Origin: Bacteroidota bacterium
GTDB lineage: Bacteria > Bacteroidota > Rhodothermia > Rhodothermales > UBA10348
NCBI GenBank assembly: GCA_022567305.1
Contig: JADFHF010000010.1
Coordinates: forward strand, 31,712-95,711
Direction of reading: 5' to 3'
Length of the DNA: 64,000 nucleotides
The position numbers and the translations under genes are program-made. This document shows, one piece after another, positions 52,585 to 64,000 of this stretch; position 1 is the first letter of the stretch; each line of letters starts with the position of its first letter. The notes beneath the pieces were generated by a model. The model was not told where the DNA came from. It searched no databases and worked only from the letters and a program-made list of their open reading frames with translations.

Positions 52585-54999
52585 TTCCGCCTCTTGGGAC
52601 TCCGCACCGTTGTCTCCCTGACCGGGAGATTTTTCAGTGATCACCTGCGCTTTCTCCGAAGTGTAGGACGGAGTCTCGACCTCATCTCCAGGATACTTGA
52701 CTCGAATATGGTAGATACCCATGAGAACTTTCAGAAACGTCTCCTTGATTTTATTCAGATCTGCGAACGTGAGACCGCTGTCATTGAGCTGTCCGTCCTG
52801 CATGCGGTCGGCAACCATCGCATTGATGAGTGACTCGAGCCGCTTATGATTTGGATTCTCCTGGGCACGTGCAGCCGCCTCGACACAGTCAGCCAGCATA
52901 AGAATACTTGTTTCCGCCGTATTCGGCTTGGGACCTGGATAACGGAATTCTGCTTCGTGCACAGTCGTCCCTTCTAGCTTCTGGCGTTCCAACGCTTTTT
53001 GATAGAAAAACTCGATGCGAGACGTGCCATGGTGCATCGGAATAAAATCCTGAACGCGCTGTGGTATTCCGTAATCTTTTGCAATTTCCAGCCCCTCTTT
53101 CACGTGATTTGAGATGATAAGAGCGCTCATCCTGGGCTTCAATTGATCATGAGGATTCGACGACCCCCGTTGATTCTCAACGAAGTATTCCGGCTTGGAC
53201 ATTTTCCCGACATCGTGGTACAACGCACCAACACGGGTCAACAGGGCATTGGCTCCAACAGCTGTCGCCGCAGCCTCGGCCAGATTGGCCACCTGCAAAA
53301 CGTGATTGAACGTCCCGGGAGCCTTCATACTCAGTTCTTTCAGAAGAGGCCGGTTCGTATCGGAGAGCTCGAGTAACGTCAGATCGGTAGTCAGGTCAAA
53401 CACGCGTTCGAACACCCAGAGCATGGGATAGGCAAGCAGTACGAGAAAAGAACTCATTCCGGCAGATATTACCTGATCGGTAAATCTGCCGAAGGCCATA
53501 TTCTGAAGAAGATACCCTGCAAAAAACACGCTTACGTATCCCAGAAATACGAGTCCTGCACTGAGGAAAAACTGGCTCCGGTTTCGGATATCACGGACAC
53601 TGAAAATGCCCAACGTGCCCGCGAATAGAGTCGCGAAGAAGAAAGAGAGGTCATAGCTGAGAAGGTGGGCACCGATTAGAGCCAGCGTCATGGTCGCGAA
53701 GAGCGCAACGCGTGAATCGAAAATCACGGTGAACATGATGGCAACGGCCACAACGGGCACGACATACATGTCGATGAGCACCGCGCGCATGGCTACTCCG
53801 TAAAACGCAAGAATGCCTAAGAAAAGGAGCGCAATTAAGAAAATGAGCCGATTGTCATCGAAAATCGGACGTCTGAGAATAAAGAGATAAAGAAAGAAAA
53901 CGAGGTATGTTGCCAGAACGAGTATCAATTGGCCAAAGAATCGGCGGCCCGAAAGAGTCACGCCAGCTTTTTCATTGCGTTCGCGCTCCAAAGAGATGAG
54001 CTTACGCTGAATCTCCGGAGTAATTCTGTCGCCCTTCCGAACAATAACTTCGTTCTGACGGACTACGCTCTGAGTTGGAGAACTCGCTCGTTCCCGATTC
54101 AACCATCGCTCCTCCGTTCCCATTCGATCGAATCGCAGCGACGGTTGAAAAATGGTCGCAAAGAACACCATGGCAATTGCAGATTCCTCCGTTTCTGACG
54201 GATGCCTATTCTGAAAAGCGGTTCCCGCCATCGCATACGCGTCATCAGTTCCGAGAACGAACGCTTTCGGAATGTCACTCTGCGCGTGTTGGATCTCATC
54301 ACGGATGGTAATTCTATCCGATAAGACGCTATCGAGTGGTACATCGATTACATCCCTCCGCAGAATCTGGATGGCTGTGTTATAGGCCTCAGCCAGCAGT
54401 TGCTCGTCGAGGCGTTGAGGAGAAATGGTACGAGTCGGTGACGCAAGCCCCGGAACGGTACTCGAATAAGAGCCCAGCAGTCGCTCCCATTGACTTGGAC
54501 TCAGAAGTATTCCAGATGCATTCCTCGACTGAATGAAAGCGATCGAATCTCTACTCGCAGTTTCGAGACGTCCTCTCGACAAATTTTCCTTGAAAGACGC
54601 ATAAACCGTAAAAACGGTTTCTAGAGCGACCGTGATGGAGTCTCCTTCTTCTCTCATCCTGGAAACGTTTCCGGTATCTCGCCGAAAGATCGCCGGTTCC
54701 GTCAGTCGGATCTGTGCACGTTCGGTGGCCAGTTCTTCAGCCGACTTCTCAATCGGGAAGAGAAAAGGAGCTAGCAAGTTTTCGTCTTGCCAGACTCCAT
54801 CAACCTGAACCGTCAGCTTATAAACTTGCCCGATGGGAAAAACGGCAAGGGTCACCAGAAGCAATGTTCCAAAAATTCCGATTTTGACGGCAATATTCTT
54901 ACGTCGGTTTGCGGACCCTTCGACATCTCCTTTTTCGAGATTCGTGCCGACGGGTTTAGCCCGTTTTGATAAGAGGCCGATTCGCTGGAAAATTGTCAT
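52549..54999 (-). CDS. PgpH-type membrane HD phosphodiesterase (c-di-AMP hydrolase family)
   Basis: The 816-residue protein has an N-terminal membrane helix (IAVKIGIFGTLLLVTLAVFP), a long extracytoplasmic domain with VIVRKGDRITPEIQRKL near its end, a set of about seven membrane helices from about 355 to 545, and a C-terminal HD domain with RVGALYHDVGKMSKPEYF near 600 and ILMLADCVEAAARAQ near 710. This is the 7TMR-HD architecture of PgpH from Listeria, which degrades cyclic di-AMP. The final 50 residues are Glu/Gln/Ser-rich. It begins six bases after the symporter gene stop. Hydrolase activity on c-di-AMP is inferred from architecture. Confidence 0.88.
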   Translation of the reverse strand: MTIFQRIGLLSKRAKPVGTNLEKGDVEGSANRRKNIAVKIGIFGTLLLVTLAVFPIGQVYKLTVQVDGVWQDENLLAPFLFPIEKSAEELATERAQIRLTEPAIFRRDTGNVSRMREEGDSITVALETVFTVYASFKENLSRGRLETASRDSIAFIQSRNASGILLSPSQWERLLGSYSSTVPGLASPTRTISPQRLDEQLLAEAYNTAIQILRRDVIDVPLDSVLSDRITIRDEIQHAQSDIPKAFVLGTDDAYAMAGTAFQNRHPSETEESAIAMVFFATIFQPSLRFDRMGTEERWLNRERASSPTQSVVRQNEVIVRKGDRITPEIQRKLISLERERNEKAGVTLSGRRFFGQLILVLATYLVFFLYLFILRRPIFDDNRLIFLIALLFLGILAFYGVAMRAVLIDMYVVPVVAVAIMFTVIFDSRVALFATMTLALIGAHLLSYDLSFFFATLFAGTLGIFSVRDIRNRSQFFLSAGLVFLGYVSVFFAGYLLQNMAFGRFTDQVISAGMSSFLVLLAYPMLWVFERVFDLTTDLTLLELSDTNRPLLKELSMKAPGTFNHVLQVANLAEAAATAVGANALLTRVGALYHDVGKMSKPEYFVENQRGSSNPHDQLKPRMSALIISNHVKEGLEIAKDYGIPQRVQDFIPMHHGTSRIEFFYQKALERQKLEGTTVHEAEFRYPGPKPNTAETSILMLADCVEAAARAQENPNHKRLESLINAMVADRMQDGQLNDSGLTFADLNKIKETFLKVLMGIYHIRVKYPGDEVETPSYTSEKAQVITEKSPGQGDNGAESQEAESGGDQLPQTID

Positions 55000-55005
55000 G
55001 GTGGC

Positions 55006-56532
55006 CTACCTATGCCTCAATGCGGTCAAGGATCCTAGAAAAACGCTAATGAACGCCCCGACAAAGGTGTACCAAGGCCATGCAAGGGCCTTCAAGCCTG
55101 CACTACTGACCGTCTCGGCCGAGGGACGAATCACAAACGTCCACACTCCGTCAACGTCGAGCCGTAAACCGAAAATGATAAGAATCATGACCAATACTGA
55201 AGTGGCGAACGAGAAGATAGCATCGGACTCTTGTGCTCGCCTATTTAGCATCCCGAGCAAAAAAGCCCCTAGTAGCGCGCCGTATGTGAACGACGCGATA
55301 GAAAGTCCCAGCTCTACCACCGGATTCTTTTGATCCTCGAATAGAGTAGCGAAAAACATAAAAACAACTCCCCAGAAGAGAGTCAGCCACCGCGATGCTT
55401 TCAGTTCTGACTCGGGTGATATCTTCCAGCGCTTAATGCGCGGCATCACATCCATCAGTGTCGATGACGCTATTGCGTTCAAGGAAGAGGACAGGGTGCT
55501 CATGGCCGCCGCAAGAATACCGGCTAGAACAAGTCCGGAAATACCCGGTGGGAGTCCATCGATGATAAATTTCGGAAAAATCTCGTCACCGCGACTAAGA
55601 CCCAACTCGTTGACTCCGACACCCCCATAATATACCCAGAGTAGGGATCCGATCAGTAGGAACAGTGCGAACTGCACCATCACGATGAACGCACTTCCCA
55701 CTAATGCTTTCTGGCTATCTCGCAGGCTTCTGCACGCGAGAAGGCGTTGAACGATGAGATGGTCGGTTCCGTGAGAGGCCATCGAAAATACGGCGCCACC
55801 GAATACGGCCGTCCAGAAGACATACGGCTGAGTGACAATCGATCGCAGGCCGTTTTCTCCGAAATCCAGGATCTTCATCTTGCCGCTCGAGATTAGCGTG
55901 TTCCACGCGTTATCATCAACGGCGCTAAGAAGCACTGCTATTGACCCAACTGCAGCAAGGAGATACAGAGTCATTTGAGCAACATCCATCCAGACTACCG
56001 CCTTGAGACCGCCGAAATACGTGTACACGATGGTCAGAAGACCGATGAATATGATGATGACGGGGTAGCCTAAGCTCAGCCCCGCCGCGTCCGCAATTAC
56101 CTTGATGGGGATCGCCGTTGCAAACAGACGCACTCCGTCGGCGAGAAGCCGGGTTCCTATGAATGTCACAGACGAAAGGGCTTGCAAGTTCGCACCAAAC
56201 CGCTTTCCAAGAAACGAATACGCGGTGACCAGATCGCCCGACATGTATTTCGGGAGAAAGAAAATCGAAACCACGACTCGACCGAGTAAATAGCCGATGG
56301 TCAGTTGTAAAAACGTAAGTGTTCCCCCGAAGGCAACCGCAGGGATTCCAATCACCGTGAGCGTACTTGTCTCGGTAGCTACGATGGATAAACAAACTGC
56401 CCACCATGGCAGATTTCTCCCGCCGAGAAAGTAGTCCGTGGTGGAATTCTGTGACCCGGCGAAGCGAAGCCCAAACCAGATTACGGCCACGATGTAGCCG
56501 ATTAAGACAATATAATCCAGGGTTGAAAGCAT
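55006..56532 (-). CDS. Sodium:solute symporter (SSS family)
   Basis: The 508-residue protein has about 13 hydrophobic helices and the SSS pattern: TTDYFLGGRNLPWWAVCLSI near residue 32, TETSTLTVIGIPA near 53, GLKAVVWMDVAQM near 175, SHGTDHLIVQRLLACRSLRD near 253, and GISGLVLAGILAAAMSTLSS near 330, where the Na2-site serines lie. The substrate may be a sugar, proline, vitamin or acid. It sits between ligA and the PgpH-type gene, all on the minus strand. Confidence 0.9.
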   Translation of the reverse strand: MLSTLDYIVLIGYIVAVIWFGLRFAGSQNSTTDYFLGGRNLPWWAVCLSIVATETSTLTVIGIPAVAFGGTLTFLQLTIGYLLGRVVVSIFFLPKYMSGDLVTAYSFLGKRFGANLQALSSVTFIGTRLLADGVRLFATAIPIKVIADAAGLSLGYPVIIIFIGLLTIVYTYFGGLKAVVWMDVAQMTLYLLAAVGSIAVLLSAVDDNAWNTLISSGKMKILDFGENGLRSIVTQPYVFWTAVFGGAVFSMASHGTDHLIVQRLLACRSLRDSQKALVGSAFIVMVQFALFLLIGSLLWVYYGGVGVNELGLSRGDEIFPKFIIDGLPPGISGLVLAGILAAAMSTLSSSLNAIASSTLMDVMPRIKRWKISPESELKASRWLTLFWGVVFMFFATLFEDQKNPVVELGLSIASFTYGALLGAFLLGMLNRRAQESDAIFSFATSVLVMILIIFGLRLDVDGVWTFVIRPSAETVSSAGLKALAWPWYTFVGAFISVFLGSLTALRHR

Positions 56533-56571
56533 ACGAAAGGATTAGGCGACCGGCACGGGGCCGGGGATATT

Positions 56572-59609
<3,038 letters not shown>

Positions 59610-59773
59610 ACGTTGCGATTTGTTGGTTCCGCGTCAGTAAGCTAGAGAGGCCGTATAAGATAAGCAGTTATTCAGGGCCGGTCAAAGTCACTGATTTATA
59701 AGGACGTAGCCGATTATTAACAACGTAATACGTATATATATGCGTCATCCTAATTCTGCATCCAAAGCGTCCT

Positions 59774-60673
59774 ATGAAACAGGGTCTTTTAGTCCTCAGC
59801 ACCTTCTTTTTTCTGAATTCGGCTTGTCAGGCTCAGGATTCATCTGAATCGGGCCCTTCAATCCTGGTTGTAACTGCTCATCCTGACGATGAAGCCATGT
59901 TTGCAGCCACGATGTACCGAATCACTCATGCGCTGGGTGGCACCGTCGATCTCGCTCTGATCACGGACGGCGCGGGTGGCTATCGCTTTTCAATTCTAGC
60001 TGAAGACATCTACAATCTGGACCTGACCGATCCGATCGTCGCAAGAACATACCTGCCCGCCATCCGAAAAAAGGAGCTCATGGCCGGTGGTGCGATCGTA
60101 GGCATTCGCAACTATTTCTTTCTCGATCAGCCCGATGAAGGCCGAACCGAAGACCAGGACTCGATCATGGCCTACGTCTGGGATGCCGAATTTATCTCTG
60201 AGCGGCTGGATCATATTCTCGCCAAGGAATCGTACGATTTTGTTTTCACCCACCTCCCCATCAAACCGTTTCATTCTCACCATAAGGCTGCGACTATTCT
60301 TGCAATCAATGCCGTCAGAAAAATTTCTGAAGACATCCGCCCGGTCATACTCGGGAGCTTCGTAACCGGGATGATGGATGACGTGATAAGCTCCTATACT
60401 GAGCTAGAGGGCCATCCTGAGACCCGAATACGAAAAGAAGACGGGCCTTACACCTTCGACAGAGAGACCCGAATAGGCCTGGACGACCGACTCGACTATA
60501 ATATTATTGTCGATTGGCTTATTGCCGAGCACAAATCGCAGGGAACGATGCAGATGTTCCTGGGCAATACGGGTGTTGAACGCTTCTGGGTATACGATAT
60601 AAACACATCGGACGCGGGGCAACGAGCGTACGAATTGATGGAGCTCGTGCAATCAGCCCCTCATATCCGGTGA
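59774..60673 (+). CDS. Secreted PIG-L family N-acetylglucosaminyl deacetylase-like protein
   Basis: The 299-residue protein starts with a signal peptide (LLVLSTFFFLNSACQAQ). The zinc-binding PIG-L motif AHPDDEAMFAAT is near residue 37 and the second half site PFHSHHKAATI near 165. PIG-L enzymes remove acetyl groups from N-acetylglucosamine conjugates such as GlcNAc-PI, mycothiol or bacillithiol precursors and polysaccharides. The secretion signal suggests a periplasmic glycan as substrate. The Cys in the signal region does not fit a lipobox well. It starts 164 bases from the divergent RodZ-like gene. Confidence 0.87.
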   Translation: MKQGLLVLSTFFFLNSACQAQDSSESGPSILVVTAHPDDEAMFAATMYRITHALGGTVDLALITDGAGGYRFSILAEDIYNLDLTDPIVARTYLPAIRKKELMAGGAIVGIRNYFFLDQPDEGRTEDQDSIMAYVWDAEFISERLDHILAKESYDFVFTHLPIKPFHSHHKAATILAINAVRKISEDIRPVILGSFVTGMMDDVISSYTELEGHPETRIRKEDGPYTFDRETRIGLDDRLDYNIIVDWLIAEHKSQGTMQMFLGNTGVERFWVYDINTSDAGQRAYELMELVQSAPHIR

Positions 60674-60822
60674 CCCGTTCGAAACGCTCGCGACTCGTAA
60701 CACCGTTCTCTGCTAGGGAACTCATTTATGACTCGAATAACGCCCGATAATTTAACATTTTGCGGGGGTGGGTCGAGCATGGTAGTACCCAAAACCAATC
60801 CCACAAACACTCCCAGAACGTT

Positions 60823-61239
60823 TTGAATCGCCAATACGCCATCGGCTTGCTGGCGGTGTCCTGTGTCCTTTTGATGGCCGGTTGTCAGAGTAAGAAAATC
60901 GACCATTCGATGTTAATGGGCCCGATGGACCCCGTCAGTTTCTCACAGGACATTTTGCCACTTCTTACGCGTTCATGTAGTGGATCAGGATGTCATATTG
61001 GACAGACGACTAACGGGGTGAATTTATCAAGTTACGCCCAGGTGAAATCAAGCCAGGGCTTCCAGTACGGGGGCGCGATCGTCGTAGATTCAAGTTCTTC
61101 CACGAGCCCTTTGGTCAACAAGATCAAGTCCGAATCACCGCAATTTGGTTCTCGAATGCCGCTTGGACGGAATCCACTATCCAGCGTGGACATTGCGATG
61201 ATCGAGGCCTGGATAAACGATGGAGCAAAAGATAACTAG
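60823..61239 (+). CDS. Small heme-binding-like lipoprotein (CX4CH motif)
   Basis: TTG at 60823 is the start that puts the lipoprotein signal (AIGLLAVSCVLLMAGC, lipobox MAGC) at the N-terminus, giving 138 residues; in-frame TTG at 60760 is also possible. After the lipid anchor comes SFSQDILPLLTRSC and then the motif CSGSGCH, which is CX4CH rather than the usual CX2CH of c-type cytochromes. MPLGRNPLSSVDIAMIEAWI follows, with Met as a possible sixth ligand, as in the planctomycete-type cytochrome domain of Bacteroidota. It may be a periplasmic electron carrier. Its end overlaps the YceI gene by 20 bases. Confidence 0.75.
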   Translation: MNRQYAIGLLAVSCVLLMAGCQSKKIDHSMLMGPMDPVSFSQDILPLLTRSCSGSGCHIGQTTNGVNLSSYAQVKSSQGFQYGGAIVVDSSSSTSPLVNKIKSESPQFGSRMPLGRNPLSSVDIAMIEAWINDGAKDN

Positions 61240-61831
61240 ACAACAGCAAAATCATTCCGATATCGCGACTCGTTTTCTAAATTTTGGCTGTCGGGTTGTA
61301 TTACTCGGAGCGATTTCTCTTTTGACCGTCCAGGTCTCCACTGGCCAGGCCTTCATGACGAAAAACGGCCACGCTGAATTTAAGTCGCGCGTTCCCCTTC
61401 ATTCGTTCACCGGTGTTTCCGATGACCTTGTAGGCGCCATCAACCTCGCAGATTCTACCATAGACTTTTATATCGACCTGACCACGCTCAAAACAGGTAT
61501 CGGAAAACGGGACAAGGACATGCGAATAACACTCGAAACGGATGAATTCCCGTTTGCCGAGTTTTACGGAAAAATGGTCACACTTTTCGACCCCGAGTCT
61601 GAGCAGTCGCAAGACGTACAAGTTGCTGGGGTTTTTACCTTACACGGTGTTTCCAAAGATATTTCGATCACGGCAACATTGGAAATGCGCGGAGATGAAC
61701 TCCACGTGTCGGCGTTCTGGAAACTGAACCTGAGGGATTACAACATCAAACCACCCCGATTGCTCATTATAAAAGTTGATGAGGTTCAGGAACTGAGCAT
61801 TTCCGGCCGTTTGACCTCCGTATCAAACTGA
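61220..61831 (+). CDS. YceI-family periplasmic lipid/isoprenoid-binding protein
   Basis: The 203-residue protein has a signal sequence (VVLLGAISLLTVQVSTGQA) and a lipocalin-like YceI barrel: KNGHAEFKSRVPLHSFTG, NLADSTIDFYIDLTTLKTGI, RDKDMRITLETDEFPFAEF, and VAGVFTLHGVSKDISI. YceI proteins bind polyisoprenoids or fatty amides in the periplasm and often neighbour cytochrome genes. The start codon is inside the end of the heme-lipoprotein gene, so the two are coupled. Confidence 0.9.
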   Translation: MEQKITRQQQNHSDIATRFLNFGCRVVLLGAISLLTVQVSTGQAFMTKNGHAEFKSRVPLHSFTGVSDDLVGAINLADSTIDFYIDLTTLKTGIGKRDKDMRITLETDEFPFAEFYGKMVTLFDPESEQSQDVQVAGVFTLHGVSKDISITATLEMRGDELHVSAFWKLNLRDYNIKPPRLLIIKVDEVQELSISGRLTSVSN

Positions 61832-61839
61832 AGAAAGCA

Positions 61840-62727
61840 ATGCGTTTATCGAAACATAGCATTCGGAATTCATGGGCAATGGTTGTTCTCGTATGCTTAA
61901 GCTCCAGCGTTGATGCACAGATTCCTCGAGAGCGAGCAAATCCGGGCGGTCCGGTTTTCGAAGTGTTCTGGGCTCCAAATATTATCACGACGGCATCGGT
62001 GGCGAACGTGCCTAAAGGCAATCTTAACGTGACTATCATGCACGTATTTGGGATTGCGACGGACGGAATCAAAGACCTGTTTGGGCTCGACGATCCGGCT
62101 AATATTCGGATTGGATTCGACTACGGGGTCTCGGATCGCGTATCGATTGGCTTCGCAAGATCACGCTTTGATAAACTGTTCGATTTTCGATTTAAAGCAA
62201 ATCTTTTGCGACAGACTAGGGATGGCCGAATCCCACTAGAGGTCGCTATAAAGGGAGACATGGGAATCCGTACGGACGAAATCGAATTCGACCTCAAAGA
62301 CCGGCCCAATTATCTGGGTGCAGTTCTCATCGGTCGAAAATTCTCGGATGTGGTTAGTCTGCAAATTGTGCCCATGTTTTCACACTTCAATACGGTCTTT
62401 ATTGAAATCGGCGAAAACGAAGAAGTCATCAAGGAAGAGAACGACCACCTGGCCCTGGGAATCGGAGGCCGATTTGTGCTAAGTACGCGGATTGCCGTAT
62501 TGTTCGAATATATTCCTGTTTTCGGTTCTCGCTCTGACGGGACCCGAGATGAAATGGGCATCGCTCTTAACCTCGAAACCGGGGGCCACGTCTTTCAGCT
62601 CTTCTTGAAGACATCAACATGGCTAACTGAGCAGCATGCCATCTCTCGGAATCGAGATCGATTCCTGGCCGGCGATTTTCGTTTCGGCTTTACCGTAAAT
62701 CGGGTTTTTTCGCTTGCCAGTAACTGA
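61840..62727 (+). CDS. DUF5777-like outer-membrane beta-barrel protein
   Basis: The 295-residue protein has a signal peptide (WAMVVLVCLSSSVDAQ) and a barrel-like sequence. The segment FEVFWAPNIITTASVANVPK, LNVTIMHVFGIATDG and IRIGFDYGVSDRVSIGFARS match the DUF5777 type that often follows YceI and heme-lipoprotein genes in Bacteroidota. It starts 8 bases after the YceI stop, forming a three-gene unit. Its function is not known. Confidence 0.83.
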   Translation: MRLSKHSIRNSWAMVVLVCLSSSVDAQIPRERANPGGPVFEVFWAPNIITTASVANVPKGNLNVTIMHVFGIATDGIKDLFGLDDPANIRIGFDYGVSDRVSIGFARSRFDKLFDFRFKANLLRQTRDGRIPLEVAIKGDMGIRTDEIEFDLKDRPNYLGAVLIGRKFSDVVSLQIVPMFSHFNTVFIEIGENEEVIKEENDHLALGIGGRFVLSTRIAVLFEYIPVFGSRSDGTRDEMGIALNLETGGHVFQLFLKTSTWLTEQHAISRNRDRFLAGDFRFGFTVNRVFSLASN

Positions 62728-62741
62728 GTCGGTTATCGAGA

Positions 62742-63902
62742 CTAATCCTGCTCCACGTTCAGCTGAGCAATGTCAACGTCCCACCGGGTGTCTCCGAGGA
62801 GATGCTTGACGAAGTATTCAGCACGAAGCCAGAACCAATAGTTCGACATGCTCCCGTACCCGTGGCGCTGCCCGGTAAAGAGAAAAAAGTCAAATCGCTT
62901 GTTGGCTTTGATCAGAGCATCAGCCATACGGTATGTATTGCCCGGATGGACATTGTTGTCCTGATCTCCGGTTGTCAGCAATAAGTGGCCCTTCAGGTTT
63001 TTAGCAAGATCGGGATTAGTCTCAATGGTATACTCGAAGGACACATCCCCCGAATCGCTTACAACCTCTTTCACACCGTGATGCTTTTCGGACCACCGTC
63101 GGTTGTAAATATCATTCGTATGATTCCCGGATGACGATACCGCCACTTTGAAGAAGTCCGGGTATACGAGCATCGCCGCCGTAGACATGAAGCCGCCGCC
63201 GGAATGACCGTAGATACCCACTTTGTTCTTATCGATAAAGTCGTGGCGATCAGCCAGCTGTTCAACGGTGACTTTTTTGTCGGCCAGACCATAGTCTCGG
63301 AGATTCCCGTAACCGTAGTTGTGATACCATTTCGACCTTGCCGGGTGGCCGCCGCGATTTCCGATGGTAACTACAATGAAGCCGAACTGAGCCAGTGCGG
63401 TTTCATAGCGGTTCGTGGAGAAGGACTTCGATACACTCTCCGTCTGAGGGCCCGGATAGACGTATTCAATAATCGGGTATGATTTTGTGGAATCGAAATC
63501 GAATGGATTTTACATCACGCCGTATAGATCAGTTACCCGGTCTGCCGCCTTGACCGTGTAGGTCTCCGGGAATTGGTAGCCTGCTTCAAGTAGTTTTGAA
63601 AAGTCTGCTTCCTCCAGATTCATCACTCTGCTTCCTGAAGCGTCGTACAGTGCCGATGCCGGCACCGTGTTGACGCGAGAAGAATTGTCCACAAAAAATC
63701 GATTCGACTCATTGAATGAAGCCCGGTGATCGTACTCACCGGCGTCAAGCAATCGCGCTCGATCAAGCTCAAAAACAATCCCGGCGCCATCCGGGCCTAC
63801 CTTCGTACTCTTAAGAGAGAACACCAGGCAACCGTTGAAACCAGTACGGGATGGTTCTGGATGAACGACTTTCTTCAAGCGGAAGGGGTAAGGTGCTGCT
63901 AC
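62742..63902 (-). pseudogene. S9 dipeptidyl-peptidase IV-like gene, truncated at the 5' end and with an in-frame stop
   Basis: One reading frame runs from just after a stop at 63903-63905 to the TGA near 62742, interrupted by TAA at 63510-63512. Downstream of the TAA the S9 catalytic domain is whole: YPIIEYVYPGPQTE, LRDYGLADKKVTVEQL, the Ser motif VGIYGHSGGGFMST, Asp in TTGDQDNNVHPGNT and His in FTGQRHGYG. Upstream lie FVDNSSRVNT and VKAADRVTDLYGVM, which normally continue with Tyr where the TAA now sits, so a single base change would explain it. The N-terminal beta-propeller (some 350 residues in full-length DPP4) is missing, because the frame closes 20 bases from the cold-shock gene. It is therefore most likely a decaying remnant, unless the sequence is wrong at 63510. 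Confidence 0.85.
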
Positions 63903-63924
63903 TTAGGCGCGTACATCTGTGTAA

Positions 63925-64000
63925 TCAAACCGGTACAACATTATTTGCACAGGGCCCCTTCTGGCCTTGGCCTATTTCGTACTCTACAGCCTGACCGTCG
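63925..64000 (-). CDS. Cold-shock protein, C-terminal end (runs off the window)
   Basis: The last 76 bases encode, on the minus strand, the end of a CspA-type OB-fold protein: DGQAVEYEIGQGQKGPCANN then VVPV and TGA at 63925-63927. Cold-shock proteins bind single-stranded RNA and DNA and act as RNA chaperones. The start is outside the window. It would read toward the truncated peptidase. Confidence 0.85.
   Translation of the reverse strand, partial: DGQAVEYEIGQGQKGPCANNVVPV

Overview
The window looks like chromosomal DNA from a free-living, Gram-negative aerobic bacterium of the Bacteroidota/FCB group, most likely a Rhodothermota/Balneolota-type marine lineage. The evidence is indirect: outer-membrane beta-barrel proteins, S9 dipeptidyl-peptidase, DUF5777 and YceI proteins, SSS-type Na+/solute symport, many starts without a clear Shine-Dalgarno sequence, and a very long ribosomal protein S1. 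No rRNA, tRNA, CRISPR array, insertion sequence or prophage was seen. The assignment to a lineage is inference.

Layout. 1-4 kb: end of an outer-membrane porin-like gene, a 2-phosphoglycerate-kinase-like protein with two ATP-cones, an ornithine cyclodeaminase-family enzyme and an HD-domain protein. 4-8 kb: cmk and rpsA, with a terminator-like hairpin between them and another after rpsA. 8-13 kb: a TrmH-type methyltransferase and the methylmalonyl-CoA mutase set mutA-mutB-meaB, convergent with gltX. 14-21 kb: an ECF sigma/anti-sigma pair divergent from three parvulin-type foldases (two probable lipoproteins and a SurA-like protein) and a MoxR ATPase, probably an envelope-quality block. 21-31 kb: hutF, an AI-2E family permease, an M23 peptidase, an overlapping fbp-thrB-thrC operon, a cysteine desulfurase and murA. 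31-43 kb: a large outer-membrane protein, a ferredoxin-NADP+ reductase, copA-copZ, purC, and a LolC/E-type permease followed by moaD and moaE.

43-48 kb holds the most unusual gene: a single 1,656-codon frame encoding about 24 tandem helical repeats (period exactly 45 residues in the first half, 44 in the second), a Ser/Asp/Glu-rich linker and a C-terminal gas-vesicle GvpL/GvpF domain. No other gas vesicle gene is present in the window.

48-52 kb: pruA, a 2,4-diaminopentanoate-dehydrogenase-like enzyme, a small membrane protein and a GntR-type regulator; with the cyclodeaminase at 2.3 kb these suggest proline/ornithine metabolism. 52-60 kb: a minus-strand operon of a RodZ-like protein, ligA, an SSS symporter and a PgpH-type HD phosphodiesterase. 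60-64 kb: a PIG-L deacetylase, a heme-lipoprotein/YceI/DUF5777 trio, a 5'-truncated S9 peptidase pseudogene with an in-frame TAA, and the last codons of a cold-shock protein running off the window.
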